A stretch of DNA of 64,000 bases. Source: Nitrospirota bacterium. GTDB lineage: Bacteria > Nitrospirota > Thermodesulfovibrionia > Thermodesulfovibrionales > Magnetobacteriaceae. This document shows, piece by piece, positions 8,543 to 17,850 of the stretch. How positions within the stretch are numbered: position 1 is the stretch's first letter; each line of letters begins with the position of its first letter. The DNA lies in assembly GCA_015233895.1 (NCBI GenBank), contig JADFXG010000012.1, positions 1 to 64,000 on the forward strand, given 5' to 3'. The notes beneath the pieces are model-generated. The model searched no databases. It was not told where the DNA came from and worked only from the letters and a program-made list of their open reading frames with translations. The position numbers and the translations under genes were made by a program.

Positions 8543-9255
8543 GTGCGCATCGCAATTGCCACAAGAGATTGCCCTATCGGGGGTTTTATAATTCCCTCTA
8601 TCTTTTCCACCAGTGGTATAATAGCGTTCATTACGTGAAAGTTATCGTTTGTATGTGTGCTGTGCTTAAGAATACGCCCCTTTATAAACCAGCCCAAGGC
8701 CCCAGGAAAATTGAAATAGTGCATCTTAAGTATTTCAAGTGGCTGATTTGAAAGTATTTTCTTTAGAGAGGCTTTCGTATATCTTCTGTAATGAAAACCA
8801 AAAGTATCAAGCGTACCAAAAAGAAACTGAAAAGCCGGCACTAAAATACATAAGGTACCGCCTTTTGGCAGCACGTTACAAATATTTTCTACAACTTCAG
8901 AGTCATTTTCAACATGCTCAAGAAGATTCATACACAGAACGGTGTCCAGTTCTAGTGCTCTTAGCTCCTTAACGGCAACCTCGTCGGTTATGTCATGATG
9001 TAGAAATTTTATATTAGATCTGTCCATATATTTTAATTTTAATTCAGTGATAAACTCAGAATTGCTGTCAACTCCGACATACAGGTCTTTGTCTTGTAAT
9101 AAGTCAGTAAAGTTACCGTAGCCGCAGCCTATATCGCACACTCGTTTTCCTACAGAGCCGTTAAACTGTCTCAGTTGCAGGCCGAAATACGGTTTAGCAA
9201 GAGCATTCCATCGCTTGTAGAAATCGTTATGAGTCTCCGTCACTTCATATTCCAC
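8539..9255 (-). CDS. Class I SAM-dependent methyltransferase
   Basis: The 238-residue protein has motif I V-C-D-I-G-C-G-Y-G-N-F (about 39-49), the acidic V-G-V-D-S end of strand 2, and the L-L-E-H-V-E motif of UbiE/UbiG-like enzymes, with a G-G-T-L-C-I-L-V-P block. It is translationally coupled to the GT2 gene, suggesting methylation of a lipid-linked sugar or related surface molecule. Substrate not determinable. Confidence 0.75.
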   Translation of the reverse strand: MEYEVTETHNDFYKRWNALAKPYFGLQLRQFNGSVGKRVCDIGCGYGNFTDLLQDKDLYVGVDSNSEFITELKLKYMDRSNIKFLHHDITDEVAVKELRALELDTVLCMNLLEHVENDSEVVENICNVLPKGGTLCILVPAFQFLFGTLDTFGFHYRRYTKASLKKILSNQPLEILKMHYFNFPGALGWFIKGRILKHSTHTNDNFHVMNAIIPLVEKIEGIIKPPIGQSLVAIAMRT

Positions 9256-9362
9256 TGCACAAATATTATAAGTTTAACGATCTTAAAAAATCAAGCAAAA
9301 GGCATCCATAATGTAATACGTTTTTATCTGTAATTATCCTTACTGATTCAGTTTAGAAACGG

Positions 9363-10091
9363 TTAACGCTGAGCCTCGGCAAACAACTGATACCCGCCCC
9401 ACGGAAAGCAGAGTTTAAACGCTGAGTGAACAGCATTGGAAAGCAGCTTATGTTTCCATGTATATGGCTTTTCAGACATAAATGATTCCGTCATTTTCTC
9501 AGGTGATATATTGATAGCGTGCTTATAGAGGTTAAAAAACGGAAATCCCCAGCACTGAATATTGATAACCCTTAAACCAGCTTTTTCGATAGCGTTTTGT
9601 ATTTCTTTAGCCGTAAAATGCTTAGTGTGTCCCACAATACGGTCTATTGCAAACACCGGCCCGCAGGGGACTGAGATAATGAGGCGTCCTCTTGTCATCT
9701 CTGCCAACCTTCTTACGGAATCTGTGTAATCGCAGCAGTGTTCTATCACCTCAAGGCTGGTTACAACGTCGAATTTCTCAGGCAGTGTTTCCTCGTTGAG
9801 GTTAAGCTGATAAAACTTCATATCTTTAAATCTTTTGCTGGTGCTCTCTATGACATTTGATGATATATCTGCTCCTGCAAGTGATATGTTGCCTATACTG
9901 TTTCCTACATCTTTTAAAAATTCACCGTTTCCACATCCCACATCAAGTAAGGATTTAAACGGTACTTTTTTAAGGAGTGCAATAATTCTCTCGCGTCTTA
10001 TCCGAGGAGCAGGAGAATAATAATGCATATCATCCCACTCTTTCCAGAGCTTATCATAAAAAACCTGGTCTTTTGCACTTACTTCTTGCAT
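9363..10091 (-). CDS. Class I SAM-dependent methyltransferase
   Basis: From the ATG at 10091 (M-Q-E-V-S-A-K-D) the protein is 242 residues; a longer frame to 10133 exists but its extra 14 residues look unlike coding. Motif I reads L-L-D-V-G-C-G-N-G-E-F and motif II-like T-S-L-E-V-I-E-H-C. The C-terminal part contains a lid region with G-H-T-K-H-F. It is a second methyltransferase of the glycan block and may act on the same product as its neighbour. Confidence 0.7.
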   Translation of the reverse strand: MQEVSAKDQVFYDKLWKEWDDMHYYSPAPRIRRERIIALLKKVPFKSLLDVGCGNGEFLKDVGNSIGNISLAGADISSNVIESTSKRFKDMKFYQLNLNEETLPEKFDVVTSLEVIEHCCDYTDSVRRLAEMTRGRLIISVPCGPVFAIDRIVGHTKHFTAKEIQNAIEKAGLRVINIQCWGFPFFNLYKHAINISPEKMTESFMSEKPYTWKHKLLSNAVHSAFKLCFPWGGYQLFAEAQR

Positions 10092-10143
10092 TGCTACCTT
10101 ATAAGTATAACAAATGTGGAGAACAGGAGACAAGGCTAAAACG

Positions 10144-12324
10144 TTAGTATTCTGCCCTGTTTGAGGGAATACAGTAAAAATTGTGGTAATTGTTTTTAAT
10201 CACAAAAAAATATCTCTTAGTAAATTTTTTAAGCTCCAACTCGGTATATTTGTCAATTTTAATGCCGCTGTATTCGTAGTATGAGTTTAGAGCAAAAAGT
10301 TTAATTGTTAAACTCTTAGTGTCCGGTGTCTTATTAAATTGTGGGAAATCAACTTTATCTACAAATAAGTAAACATCTAAGTCCTGTCGTGTTAGAACAG
10401 GCAGAAATCCGCTCTTTTTTTCCTTTCTGAGCTTATCCTGATACTCAGATTGGTAAAATAACTCTTTGTCATTAGAAATGACCGACTTGGGGTCAAAATA
10501 AAATGGCAGTGCAGTGTTTTTATCCCCTAAGGCAGTCAAAACGTCGACAACCATTGCGTCTTTTAATACATCAGGGAAATCAGCAATTCTCACATAGAGT
10601 AAGTCTGTCCATACTGGCCTGGTTTTAGCAACATAGCCAATATGCCGCAAGTTTAGATTAACTCCGGGAAATACAAAAGCTGCAGCATGTTTTTTCCACC
10701 TATAATTTTCTGTGCTTTTAGCAGCCTCCATAAGCCCCTCCTCACTTAGGTTCATACTGTAGCTGTTTACCATAGGTTCACTAAAGTAGTACTCATACGG
10801 ATTGTTACAATATACTTGTGTAAAAAGGATTTTCCATCCATAGGTGTTATAGTTAGCATTAATTCTTATGGGCATTTCCTTTGAGTGCAGAACGTTTATA
10901 TAAAATAAAAAAATAAAAATAGCGATAAAAGCAGTTGAAAACACCTTCTTAAATTTTACAAGCCTTAACGCTATAAAGAGAAAGAGAAAAAGACTTAAAA
11001 AATTAGCAAACACCTCTACCCATATATGATCTCTTAAAATAAAACGTGTGCCTATAAAAATGTTAAGATAGCAAAAAAAGCAGACAGCCGCAAGTATTAC
11101 AAACTCCATCCATTGTGCCCGTATCAGCTTCAGAAAGTACCCTGAAATTAAAAAAGCAATTAACAGCAAATTAGTAATAAAAAGTGCAGGATTATACAGG
11201 AATTGCTCAGATGTCTTATTAAAATAGCCCATAAAACCACCTGCTCCCGTAAATAGAGGATCAAAAAACACTGCTTTGAGATCAGCTAAAAGGTAAACAT
11301 AACCAGACGATGTGCTTTTAAGCAGTAAAAAATGAGAAAAAACAGACAAAATAAACCCAAATAGCATGAGATTAACAAACACTACAGCTTGCACGAAATT
11401 CCCATAAAATCTTTTCACAAAAAACAAAAGTGTTGTAAAAAAGAACATAAATCCAAGCATTATTGTAAAGGATATTGAAATTTTGGTAAATCCATAAACA
11501 CCAGTAAATAGAAGTGTAAGCTCCTCAGGCATTATGAAATTATAGGCACTAAAAAGTAGTATTCCCATTGTAACTGTATTAAAAATACTGACGGCAAACA
11601 GCCAAACCGGCATTTTTTTAACACCATCGGTCTCTTTTTTTTGTGGTTCACAGACATAAAGGACAAAACATGTGAGCAATGGGAGAAAAAAAGCAGTTAG
11701 TATATAAGCCTGCACTTTTGTCATAAATGCTAACCCTGACAGAGTACCTGCTATCACTAAGCTTATGGTTTTTACACTCAACTTTTGAGTTTTAGCTGCA
11801 AGCAATATAAAAAACACCTCAGAACAAAGATAAAAAACACTGTAAAGCTCGCTTCGTATCATACTGCAATGGTAAATAAGTGATTCCTCAAGACCCAGAA
11901 AGAGCAGTATAAAAATACTAAGTTTAAAATCAGGCTTAAAATAAACCTCAAGTGACCCCCACAATAATAGCACTATGGATAAAGCTAAGAACGGGGACAC
12001 AAGACGATTGAAATCAGTCAATTCCGCTACACATATAATTGGATTCAGGGAAAAATTAACGCTAGATAAATCACTTACCGAAAGGGCGCCAGTAAGATAA
12101 CCGATTTTTTGTATAAAAAACAGCAGAAACTTTAAACCATATCCAGGGTGCGTTAAATTACTTGGAAGACGGCCACTCTGCAAAAAAAGCAAATCCACAG
12201 TAACCGAATGGTCCATGTCCCAGATGAAATAAAAAGGATAGGCACGGCTAACTCCAACATACAGAAAGGCTAAAAAAACAACTACAATAGAAAACAGTAT
12301 ATTTTTTATAAAAGACGGATTCAT
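10144..12324 (-). CDS. Large polytopic membrane protein, GT-C-like
   Basis: The 726-residue protein has about twelve hydrophobic helices in residues 1-480 and a soluble C-terminal domain of about 240 residues, presumably periplasmic. An acidic motif W-D-M-D-H after the first helix is the position where GT-C transferases carry their catalytic aspartate. No family is recognised with certainty. It is cotranscribed with the methyltransferase downstream (10 bp gap from the longest frame). Confidence 0.5.
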   Translation of the reverse strand: MNPSFIKNILFSIVVVFLAFLYVGVSRAYPFYFIWDMDHSVTVDLLFLQSGRLPSNLTHPGYGLKFLLFFIQKIGYLTGALSVSDLSSVNFSLNPIICVAELTDFNRLVSPFLALSIVLLLWGSLEVYFKPDFKLSIFILLFLGLEESLIYHCSMIRSELYSVFYLCSEVFFILLAAKTQKLSVKTISLVIAGTLSGLAFMTKVQAYILTAFFLPLLTCFVLYVCEPQKKETDGVKKMPVWLFAVSIFNTVTMGILLFSAYNFIMPEELTLLFTGVYGFTKISISFTIMLGFMFFFTTLLFFVKRFYGNFVQAVVFVNLMLFGFILSVFSHFLLLKSTSSGYVYLLADLKAVFFDPLFTGAGGFMGYFNKTSEQFLYNPALFITNLLLIAFLISGYFLKLIRAQWMEFVILAAVCFFCYLNIFIGTRFILRDHIWVEVFANFLSLFLFLFIALRLVKFKKVFSTAFIAIFIFLFYINVLHSKEMPIRINANYNTYGWKILFTQVYCNNPYEYYFSEPMVNSYSMNLSEEGLMEAAKSTENYRWKKHAAAFVFPGVNLNLRHIGYVAKTRPVWTDLLYVRIADFPDVLKDAMVVDVLTALGDKNTALPFYFDPKSVISNDKELFYQSEYQDKLRKEKKSGFLPVLTRQDLDVYLFVDKVDFPQFNKTPDTKSLTIKLFALNSYYEYSGIKIDKYTELELKKFTKRYFFVIKNNYHNFYCIPSNRAEY

Positions 12325-12386
12325 GATTTAAATAGCCGCACGCTGTTTGATTTCTTTGACTCAGTAAAAACGCTTATACGACAAAC

Positions 12387-12420
12387 CCTGACGGTTTGCT
12401 TAAATCATACAAACCGTCGG
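12387..12420 (-). terminator. Possible terminator after the NlpC/P60 gene
   Basis: A 9 bp inverted repeat GACGGTTTG / CAAACCGTC (12390-12398, 12410-12418) lies about 40 bases past the lipoprotein stop. The following T-tract in the minus direction is poor, so this could be a simple hairpin. Confidence 0.4.
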
Positions 12421-12459
12421 AATCCCATATAAAACAGCTTAACGCACCTATACCGATTT

Positions 12460-13275
12460 TCAATTGAGATCGGCAGAGCTGCTGCTGTTGTTTTTAGCGA
12501 TACTGTCAGATTTTGCAAAGACATCTTTGCGCCATCTGCCGAAGGAGTGAAAATGTTTTTCCCAGTAAGAATGCCAGTCTCTGGAGTTGGTAGAAGTTTC
12601 AACAACTCCATAGTCGGAGGAGGCGTGTGTAAAGTATATTGTATCGCCATTAACTTTTGTTACTATTGCAACATGGTAAATTCTTGATCCGGCGGGGTGT
12701 TTTGCTTTGGAATACTTCTTTCCTCTGCACTTTTTGTGTTTAGCGTAGTATGGTTTCTTAAAAAAGACAAGGTCTCCGGGTTTTACTTCTTCTTTCTGTA
12801 TAGTGTATGTGTAGTTAGCTTGAATAGTCTGTGACGGAATATAATTCGGAACAAATGTGTAGCCAGAGTCGGTCAAACTTCTTTTAGTTATAGCGCAGAC
12901 AAGATGAGAACAGTCAGAATATGGGGATTTATCAGGGTCTGAACCACGTCTGTAACGCAGCCCTAGGTAGTGGAGCGACACCTTAGGGACATTGATTTCA
13001 ATAACACTCTTTTTTGAGGCATGAGTGTTCTCCTCAGGTTCTGTAGTGAGTTTATTATAGTAGTGTTCAGCAGTATTGGCAGAGGAGAATTCATCCGTTG
13101 CAGATTCGTTTTGTATTTTAGTATCAAGCAAGTTTGCTTTTAGTTCGTTATTATTCCATGAATTTCCATCAGCATAGTAAAAATCCCCTTTGTTTGCCTG
13201 ATGTTCTGCGCATCCGTACAGGAATACAAAAAGTGCGCTTAGTACAAAAAGTTTTTTTAGCATCATTTTCAGCAT
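12460..13275 (-). CDS. NlpC/P60-family cell-wall hydrolase lipoprotein
   Basis: The 271-residue protein has a lipoprotein signal ending in L-Y-G-C (Cys22) and a low-complexity linker to about residue 95. An NlpC/P60 papain-like domain follows (about 98-245). The catalytic set is visible: Cys122 in Y-S-D-C-S-H-L, His201 in I-Y-H-V-A-I-V, and His217 in Y-F-T-H-A-S-S. The P-G-D-L-V-F-F block is typical. It should cut peptide stems of peptidoglycan from its membrane anchor. It has its own promoter and a structured leader. Confidence 0.8.
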   Translation of the reverse strand: MLKMMLKKLFVLSALFVFLYGCAEHQANKGDFYYADGNSWNNNELKANLLDTKIQNESATDEFSSANTAEHYYNKLTTEPEENTHASKKSVIEINVPKVSLHYLGLRYRRGSDPDKSPYSDCSHLVCAITKRSLTDSGYTFVPNYIPSQTIQANYTYTIQKEEVKPGDLVFFKKPYYAKHKKCRGKKYSKAKHPAGSRIYHVAIVTKVNGDTIYFTHASSDYGVVETSTNSRDWHSYWEKHFHSFGRWRKDVFAKSDSIAKNNSSSSADLN

Positions 13276-13377
13276 CTTTGATTCCTTATTAAAAACTATA
13301 AGATCAAATCTAAAAATTAGATTTTTACTACCTCAGAAGCAGTTCCCACGGCTTTATCTGAGGCTTAAGCTCAGCAC
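13276..13377 (-). promoter_or_regulatory. Structured 5' leader of the NlpC/P60 gene
   Basis: Between the predicted transcription start (about 13377) and the gene are about 100 transcribed bases with two inverted repeats: GCCTCAG ... CTGAGGT enclosing a GCCGTGGGAACTGC loop, and AAATCTAA-TTT-TTAGATTT. The conserved-looking loop and the position before a cell-wall hydrolase recall riboswitch leaders. I could not match it to a known class. Confidence 0.35.
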
Positions 13378-13383
13378 GTGCGT

Positions 13384-13412
13384 ATCGTAGCACACAATTT
13401 TAGAAATGTCAA
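13384..13412 (-). promoter_or_regulatory. Sigma-70 promoter of the NlpC/P60 gene
   Basis: On the minus strand TTGACA (13407-13412) and TACGAT (13384-13389) are separated by exactly 17 bases. Confidence 0.75.
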
Positions 13413-13500
13413 GTATAAAATATACTTTTTTTATTTTTTTTTATTTTTTTTTAACTTGTGTGGTTTAAAGAAGACCGGAGGAATGCGATGAGAAGAAGTA

Positions 13501-13544
13501 AAAAAACACGCTGCGGTATTTTTTTAAATATTGCAGCGTGTTTT
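13501..13544 (-). terminator. Rho-independent terminator after the DUF928 gene
   Basis: A 12 bp perfect stem AAAACACGCTGC / GCAGCGTGTTTT (13503-13514, 13533-13544) is followed by a run of T in the minus direction. It lies about 20 bases past the stop at 13567. Confidence 0.85.
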
Positions 13545-13566
13545 ACAACACAAAGGCTATATTGTT

Positions 13567-14274
13567 TTATCTCTTTGAAGTCTTTTTATCAGAAGCAGCC
13601 GCTTGTTCCAGTCCAACCTGCTGTAAGAGAGATGCTCTGATACCTCGTAAATTCTTGTCCTTAGGGTGTTTTGTTATTAATTCAGAAACACTTTCCACTG
13701 CATCATACCAATATCCACTGCTTGCGCTTACAAAGGGCACTTGAGTATCCTTTGCTTCGGATATTTTTTTTATGAATTCATCTGAGGGTTCAGTTACAAT
13801 TATATTTCCGCCACCGTAGATGCCTTTTGAAATTTGTCCCTTTTCATCAATAGCCGAAATCAACCACTTATATTCCGCCTTCTTTTCAAGAGTAACTCCG
13901 GAGTCTTTCAGGTTAGCGCAATAAATCCCACCCCTGGCTGGCTTTGCAATCTCTTTGTCTAATACAGGGGCTGTTGCCTCAGATGTAAGTGCCCTAATTT
14001 CTAACTTTGCCTTTCTCGGTTTGGACATGTACCAACAAATGGCTGGCTGTGTTTTTGAGGTTAAGCCCGCATGTTCTGGTACAAGAGCCAATAAGACATC
14101 GGCATTGCCGCCAATAGTTCGAGTTCCTGCTCCAACACGCACAGTGGGCATTCCAAGCTTAGGAGGTGTGTATGTTATAGCCTCCTCTGCGGCTGCTGTA
14201 AATATTCCGTATGATAACGACAACAAGGTGACTACCAAAACGCCAAACACTATACTTTTCATAAAACCCTCCAT
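13567..14274 (-). CDS. DUF928-type exported protein
   Basis: The 235-residue protein starts with a clear export signal (hydrophobic residues about 6-27, then A-A-A-E-E). The DUF928 features follow: A-L-V-P-E-H-A-G-L-T, the P-A-I-C-W-Y strand, E-Y-K-W, and the helical Y-W-Y-D-A-V-E-S-V tail. The family is common beside sensor or surface-protein genes but has no known activity. It is a single-gene unit with its own terminator. Confidence 0.65.
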   Translation of the reverse strand: MEGFMKSIVFGVLVVTLLSLSYGIFTAAAEEAITYTPPKLGMPTVRVGAGTRTIGGNADVLLALVPEHAGLTSKTQPAICWYMSKPRKAKLEIRALTSEATAPVLDKEIAKPARGGIYCANLKDSGVTLEKKAEYKWLISAIDEKGQISKGIYGGGNIIVTEPSDEFIKKISEAKDTQVPFVSASSGYWYDAVESVSELITKHPKDKNLRGIRASLLQQVGLEQAAASDKKTSKR

Positions 14275-14378
14275 TGTTTCTTATTTTTGAACCCCCGCAA
14301 CACAGTGTCACTCGAAACGGCTAACGTCTCTGTAAAAACTGCTTTTTAAGTTTATAAACTTTAAGCTGAGTTTGTCAA

Positions 14379-15488
14379 TTACTGCACAAAGCCTGTCAGA
14401 AAACTCTCGTATTTTAGCGCTATAGAGTCCCAGAGGAATTTAGAGGCATAGGCGCGGCCTCGTTTTCCAAAAGCCTGCCGGAGTGATTGATCGCCAATCA
14501 GTTGCTGCAATTTAGCAGCGAGACTTTCATAGTTTTGAGACTTAAATGTCAACCCGATGTCGTTTTCACTGACAAACAAGAGCTCGTCAACATCACTGAC
14601 TATAACCGGCTTTTCGCAAGCTGCTGCCTCTAATATGCTGACTGGCTGGGATTCATGCCGTGAGGGCAGCACCACAATCATCGCCTCTTGCAGGAGTTTT
14701 ATTTTTTCGGCCCCCGATACAAACCCAACGTATTGAATCCGCTGTCTGAGTTTTTGATTCTGCCTTGCTATCAGAAGTGAGGCATTATCAAATTCATAAC
14801 CGGCTAGTTTTAGTGTTATATCGGGATACTTATCAGCTATCTCATTAAAAGCCCTCATTAATATATCGAGTCCCTTAGTGTAAATATCAATGCGGCTGAA
14901 AAAAAGCACGTATGGTTTTTCAACCGGTTCAACCTCCAAAAGTTCCTGATTTACACCGTTAGGGATGACTGTGCTTATTGCATTTCCCATTGAGACATTA
15001 GACATGACCTTGCGCCTTGTCACTTCAGAGACAAAAAGCAACCGGTCGTAAAAGCTTGGATAAACACTTTCCACCCCGTACATGGGTATAGAGTAGAGCG
15101 GGCTGAATTTATTAAACGAGTGCTTTTCCATTATCCCCTGCACCTGAAGCACCACTGGGGTGGAGGTAAAAAATTTAGAGAAAAAAGGTGTTGACGGAAG
15201 GAAATTTTCAACTATTATATCAAAATTGCCACCAAATTTCTTTACATACCGCCCTGCTTTAAACGTATAGGCAATAACGCTTTTGGTGAGACTTCTGTTT
15301 TCAATGCCGACAAAGACATGTTTAAGACCGTTTTTAACCCCATCCCTTGCTCCCTTATATTTCATGCACAACAGGGTTATATCGTGCCGTTCGGTAAGCC
15401 TGCTGTATATTTCGTACGCCCTTACCCCAGCCCCTCCAAATCCAAAAGGACTACCCGCACTTTCATATATTATCTGTAGTATCTTCAA
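14379..15488 (-). CDS. GT4-family glycosyltransferase
   Basis: The 369-residue protein has the GT-B fold: the N-terminal donor-site glycine loop G-F-G-G-A-G-V-R, an F-F-S-R-I-D block after the linker, and the C-terminal E-x7-E motif in L-P-S-R-H-E-S-Q-P-V-S-I-L-E-A-A-A-C (about 280-295). It is a retaining transferase adding a sugar to a surface glycan. Last gene of the envelope block. Confidence 0.8.
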   Translation of the reverse strand: MKILQIIYESAGSPFGFGGAGVRAYEIYSRLTERHDITLLCMKYKGARDGVKNGLKHVFVGIENRSLTKSVIAYTFKAGRYVKKFGGNFDIIVENFLPSTPFFSKFFTSTPVVLQVQGIMEKHSFNKFSPLYSIPMYGVESVYPSFYDRLLFVSEVTRRKVMSNVSMGNAISTVIPNGVNQELLEVEPVEKPYVLFFSRIDIYTKGLDILMRAFNEIADKYPDITLKLAGYEFDNASLLIARQNQKLRQRIQYVGFVSGAEKIKLLQEAMIVVLPSRHESQPVSILEAAACEKPVIVSDVDELLFVSENDIGLTFKSQNYESLAAKLQQLIGDQSLRQAFGKRGRAYASKFLWDSIALKYESFLTGFVQ

Positions 15489-15619
15489 CTATATATACCC
15501 ATCCTGCACAATTTGCTAAACCAAAAATAAGGCACTGTGCCGAGATTTTAACACATCATCAGGAAAACAAGCTACTTTTTTTTTATAATTATGTAGAATT
15601 CCGCGCTTGGTTGACACTG

Positions 15620-15841
15620 TTACATGGTAACAATCTCGACACCAATTTTTTCTTTTACTTTATGTTCACTACCAAGAACTCTATCAATGTTTTCCAGTGT
15701 TTTTATATGAAAATATCTTTCTCCACATTCTGTACAGACTTCTGCTTCAACATTTTCAACGATATATAACCTGTCATGAAGCCAATGCTGTCTCTTGACT
15801 CTTTTAACGGTAGTGTTGCCACCACAAAATTCACAAATCAT
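15620..15841 (-). CDS. YgiT-type zinc-finger protein, probable antitoxin
   Basis: The start at 15841 (ATG overlapping the upstream stop as ATGA) gives 73 residues, M-I-C-E-F-C-G-G. Two Cys-pairs, C-E-F-C and C-T-E-C-G, form the YgiT/MqsA N-terminal zinc-binding domain. The MqsA helix-turn-helix half is missing, as is usual for the short form. It pairs with the DUF4258 protein upstream as a likely toxin-antitoxin unit. Confidence 0.7.
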   Translation of the reverse strand: MICEFCGGNTTVKRVKRQHWLHDRLYIVENVEAEVCTECGERYFHIKTLENIDRVLGSEHKVKEKIGVEIVTM

Positions 15842-16122
15842 AATCCCTCCGTTACCATATATGCTGTAACTATTATAAGATTTCCATTTTCTTTGAACCG
15901 GCATATAACATATACAATCTCTCCATTCAAAGAAAGACCTTCTATCCTATATCTCGTCCCTCTGACGTCTGTAAGAAGTTTTTTATCTATCCTGCCTGTC
16001 AATATTACATTTTCAATATCATCTCTGTTTAATCCGTCATCAAACATTTCATCTTCAGCGTGTGAAGATATGTAATAATCCTTATCAATTATCTTTTGCC
16101 TAATCCTCTTTAATACTGTCAT
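15838..16122 (-). CDS. DUF4258 protein, probable toxin partner
   Basis: The 94-residue protein contains I-S-S-H-A-E-D-E-M near the N-terminus and R-Y-x-I-E-G with V-Y-V-I-C-R-F, matching DUF4258, whose fold resembles RelE/BrnT ribonucleases. It overlaps the YgiT-type gene by 4 bases, the standard arrangement of a small TA module. Toxicity is inferred from the pairing, not shown. Confidence 0.7.
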   Translation of the reverse strand: MTVLKRIRQKIIDKDYYISSHAEDEMFDDGLNRDDIENVILTGRIDKKLLTDVRGTRYRIEGLSLNGEIVYVICRFKENGNLIIVTAYMVTEGL

Positions 16123-16270
16123 TTTAATGATGGAGTATGATTTTTAGTGAATTTCATCACTCTTTTAAACTGCATTGCCAAAGTTAATAAGTAATCCGCC
16201 TCTATTTTATGTATTTATTCATTATATCATAGTTCAGAAAATCATTCCGTTTCTTTAATCATAGTTTTTA

Positions 16271-16316
16271 GCGTTGGAGCAGTTTTTCAGACTGCTCCAA
16301 CAGGAAGGATGGAGTC
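16271..16316. repeat. Short inverted repeat related to the GGAGCAGT family
   Basis: TTGGAGCAGT ... ACTGCTCCAA forms a 10 bp stem with a 7-base loop, sharing its core with the longer repeats at 17851 and 25803. It is the only feature seen in the 304 bp gap 16123-16426, apart from AT-rich sequence and a GGAG ribosome site before the next gene. Confidence 0.6.
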
Positions 16317-16426
16317 CTTCCCCTTAAGTAATCCTAAAAATATTCATTATTTTAAGTTATGCAGAGGTCTTTATATGATATATTAAATGATATTTACTTA
16401 TTTTTTAATAAAAGGAGAAACTTATA

Positions 16427-17359
16427 ATGGGTGATGTTGCAACATTAGAAGGAAAGATTAGAGATTTAATAAACAATCAAAATAAACAGAATATTTTAAT
16501 AAAAGATACGAAATTATGGCATCAACTATGCAGTTCTCTTGATGTTATTGGAGATACGGAGATAGCCATTGAAAGTTACCTTAGTTGTGATGATATTTCC
16601 GATAAAGGGTTAATTTATATATTTATTTATGGAATTCTACAATGTCTATTTTTACAACAAGATGCCATAAAACACATGACGGAGTCATTAAAAATACTAC
16701 GGGAAAAAAATGATAAACTGGGAAAAATCAGACATATTCGAAATGACTCAATTGGACATCCAACAAAACGTGATAAAAATGTGGAAACGACAAGTAATTT
16801 TATTGAACGGATGTCTATGAGTAAAAATGGTTTTATTTTGATGATAGCAGGTAATGATGAAAACGAATTATATAAACGTGAATATATAGATATAACTGAA
16901 TTGATCAAAATACAGAGAGAATGTCATAAAGTCATTTTGCAAAGAATCTATAATAAATTGATTGAGGAACAGAATATGCACAAAGCAAAGTTTAGGGCCG
17001 AGAAGCTAGTTGATATTTTTTCAAAATCAGATTATATAAAACAAAAGGTAATTGAAGGATGCTCTTCATCAGACAAGAGAATTGGTTTAACTCATATTGA
17101 GATGATTGATGACATTATTAAAAAATTTGAAGCCTTTCTTAAAAAGAGAAATATTTTACCATTTTATATGAACATTGAATACGAAATGAAAATAATTAAA
17201 TATACCATTGATGAGCTAAAAGTTTTCTTTTCTGATAATGATACCTGCTACCTAAATAACAACTCCGCTTACATATTTGCTAATTATTTAAACAATAAAT
17301 GTGAAGATATGAAAAATATAGCTCATGAAATAGATGAGGATTATGAAAAAGATTTGTAA
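16427..17359 (+). CDS. HEPN-like protein of unknown family
   Basis: The 310-residue, strongly AT-rich gene encodes a mostly helical protein. Residues 99-113 read G-K-I-R-H-I-R-N-D-S-I-G-H-P-T: the R-x5-H spacing (Arg105, His111) after a long helix is the hallmark of HEPN ribonucleases, here in the form seen in HEPN proteins with an I-R-N-x2-x-x-H-P core. No membrane segments. It stands alone between two TA-type loci. A defence or toxin RNase is plausible but not established; I recognise no named family. Confidence 0.5.
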   Translation: MGDVATLEGKIRDLINNQNKQNILIKDTKLWHQLCSSLDVIGDTEIAIESYLSCDDISDKGLIYIFIYGILQCLFLQQDAIKHMTESLKILREKNDKLGKIRHIRNDSIGHPTKRDKNVETTSNFIERMSMSKNGFILMIAGNDENELYKREYIDITELIKIQRECHKVILQRIYNKLIEEQNMHKAKFRAEKLVDIFSKSDYIKQKVIEGCSSSDKRIGLTHIEMIDDIIKKFEAFLKKRNILPFYMNIEYEMKIIKYTIDELKVFFSDNDTCYLNNNSAYIFANYLNNKCEDMKNIAHEIDEDYEKDL

Positions 17360-17602
17360 CCGTAAACTTTCCCATTAGTTAGGCAGTTCCAAAGAAGAGA
17401 TTTCGGTACTTTATTTCATATACTCAGAAGGTGTAAAGCCACAAGTAGAAAGTGGTGGGGATGTTGGGTGGTTAGCGATTCTTATGCTTACTTAAATTAA
17501 GCTTACAGGCAAAACGTCTAATAAGGCTACTCTTTTTAAGCGACAGTGGTTTGTTCTTTTTTCTAAACGCTCAATTTGAAAATGAGCCATATAATGTTTA
17601 GC

Positions 17603-17812
17603 CTAAGCATAAATCAAACGTCCTTTTGGTTGTGGGATAGTGCGTCCTAATTCTTTTGCTGTTTCTATCCACTCTAAGATAACTACTTCAATGTTTGCTA
17701 AGGCTTCTTGATAAGTGCCGCTGTCTGACGCACATCCAGGAAGTTCGGGTGCTTCAGCTATGAATGATTCGTCCTCATTGCTCCAATAGATAATTATCTC
17801 ATATTTATTCAT
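17603..17812 (-). CDS. HicB-like antitoxin without a visible HicA
   Basis: The 69-residue protein has the HicB partial RNase H-like fold: E-D-E-S-F-I-A-E-A-P-E-L-P-G-C-A, then G-x-T-Y-Q-E-A-L-A-N-I. No HicA frame is found within 250 bases either side, so this is an orphan antitoxin or a HicB-like regulator. A member of the GGAGCAGT repeat family follows its start. Confidence 0.75.
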   Translation of the reverse strand: MNKYEIIIYWSNEDESFIAEAPELPGCASDSGTYQEALANIEVVILEWIETAKELGRTIPQPKGRLIYA

Positions 17813-17850
17813 CTTCTTTTACAGGCATTTTAACATTTTTCCTCTGTTAT

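Noticed and set aside
12405-12650. 81-residue frame overlapping the NlpC/P60 gene
   Set aside because: Another frame of the hydrolase C-terminus, without a ribosome site.
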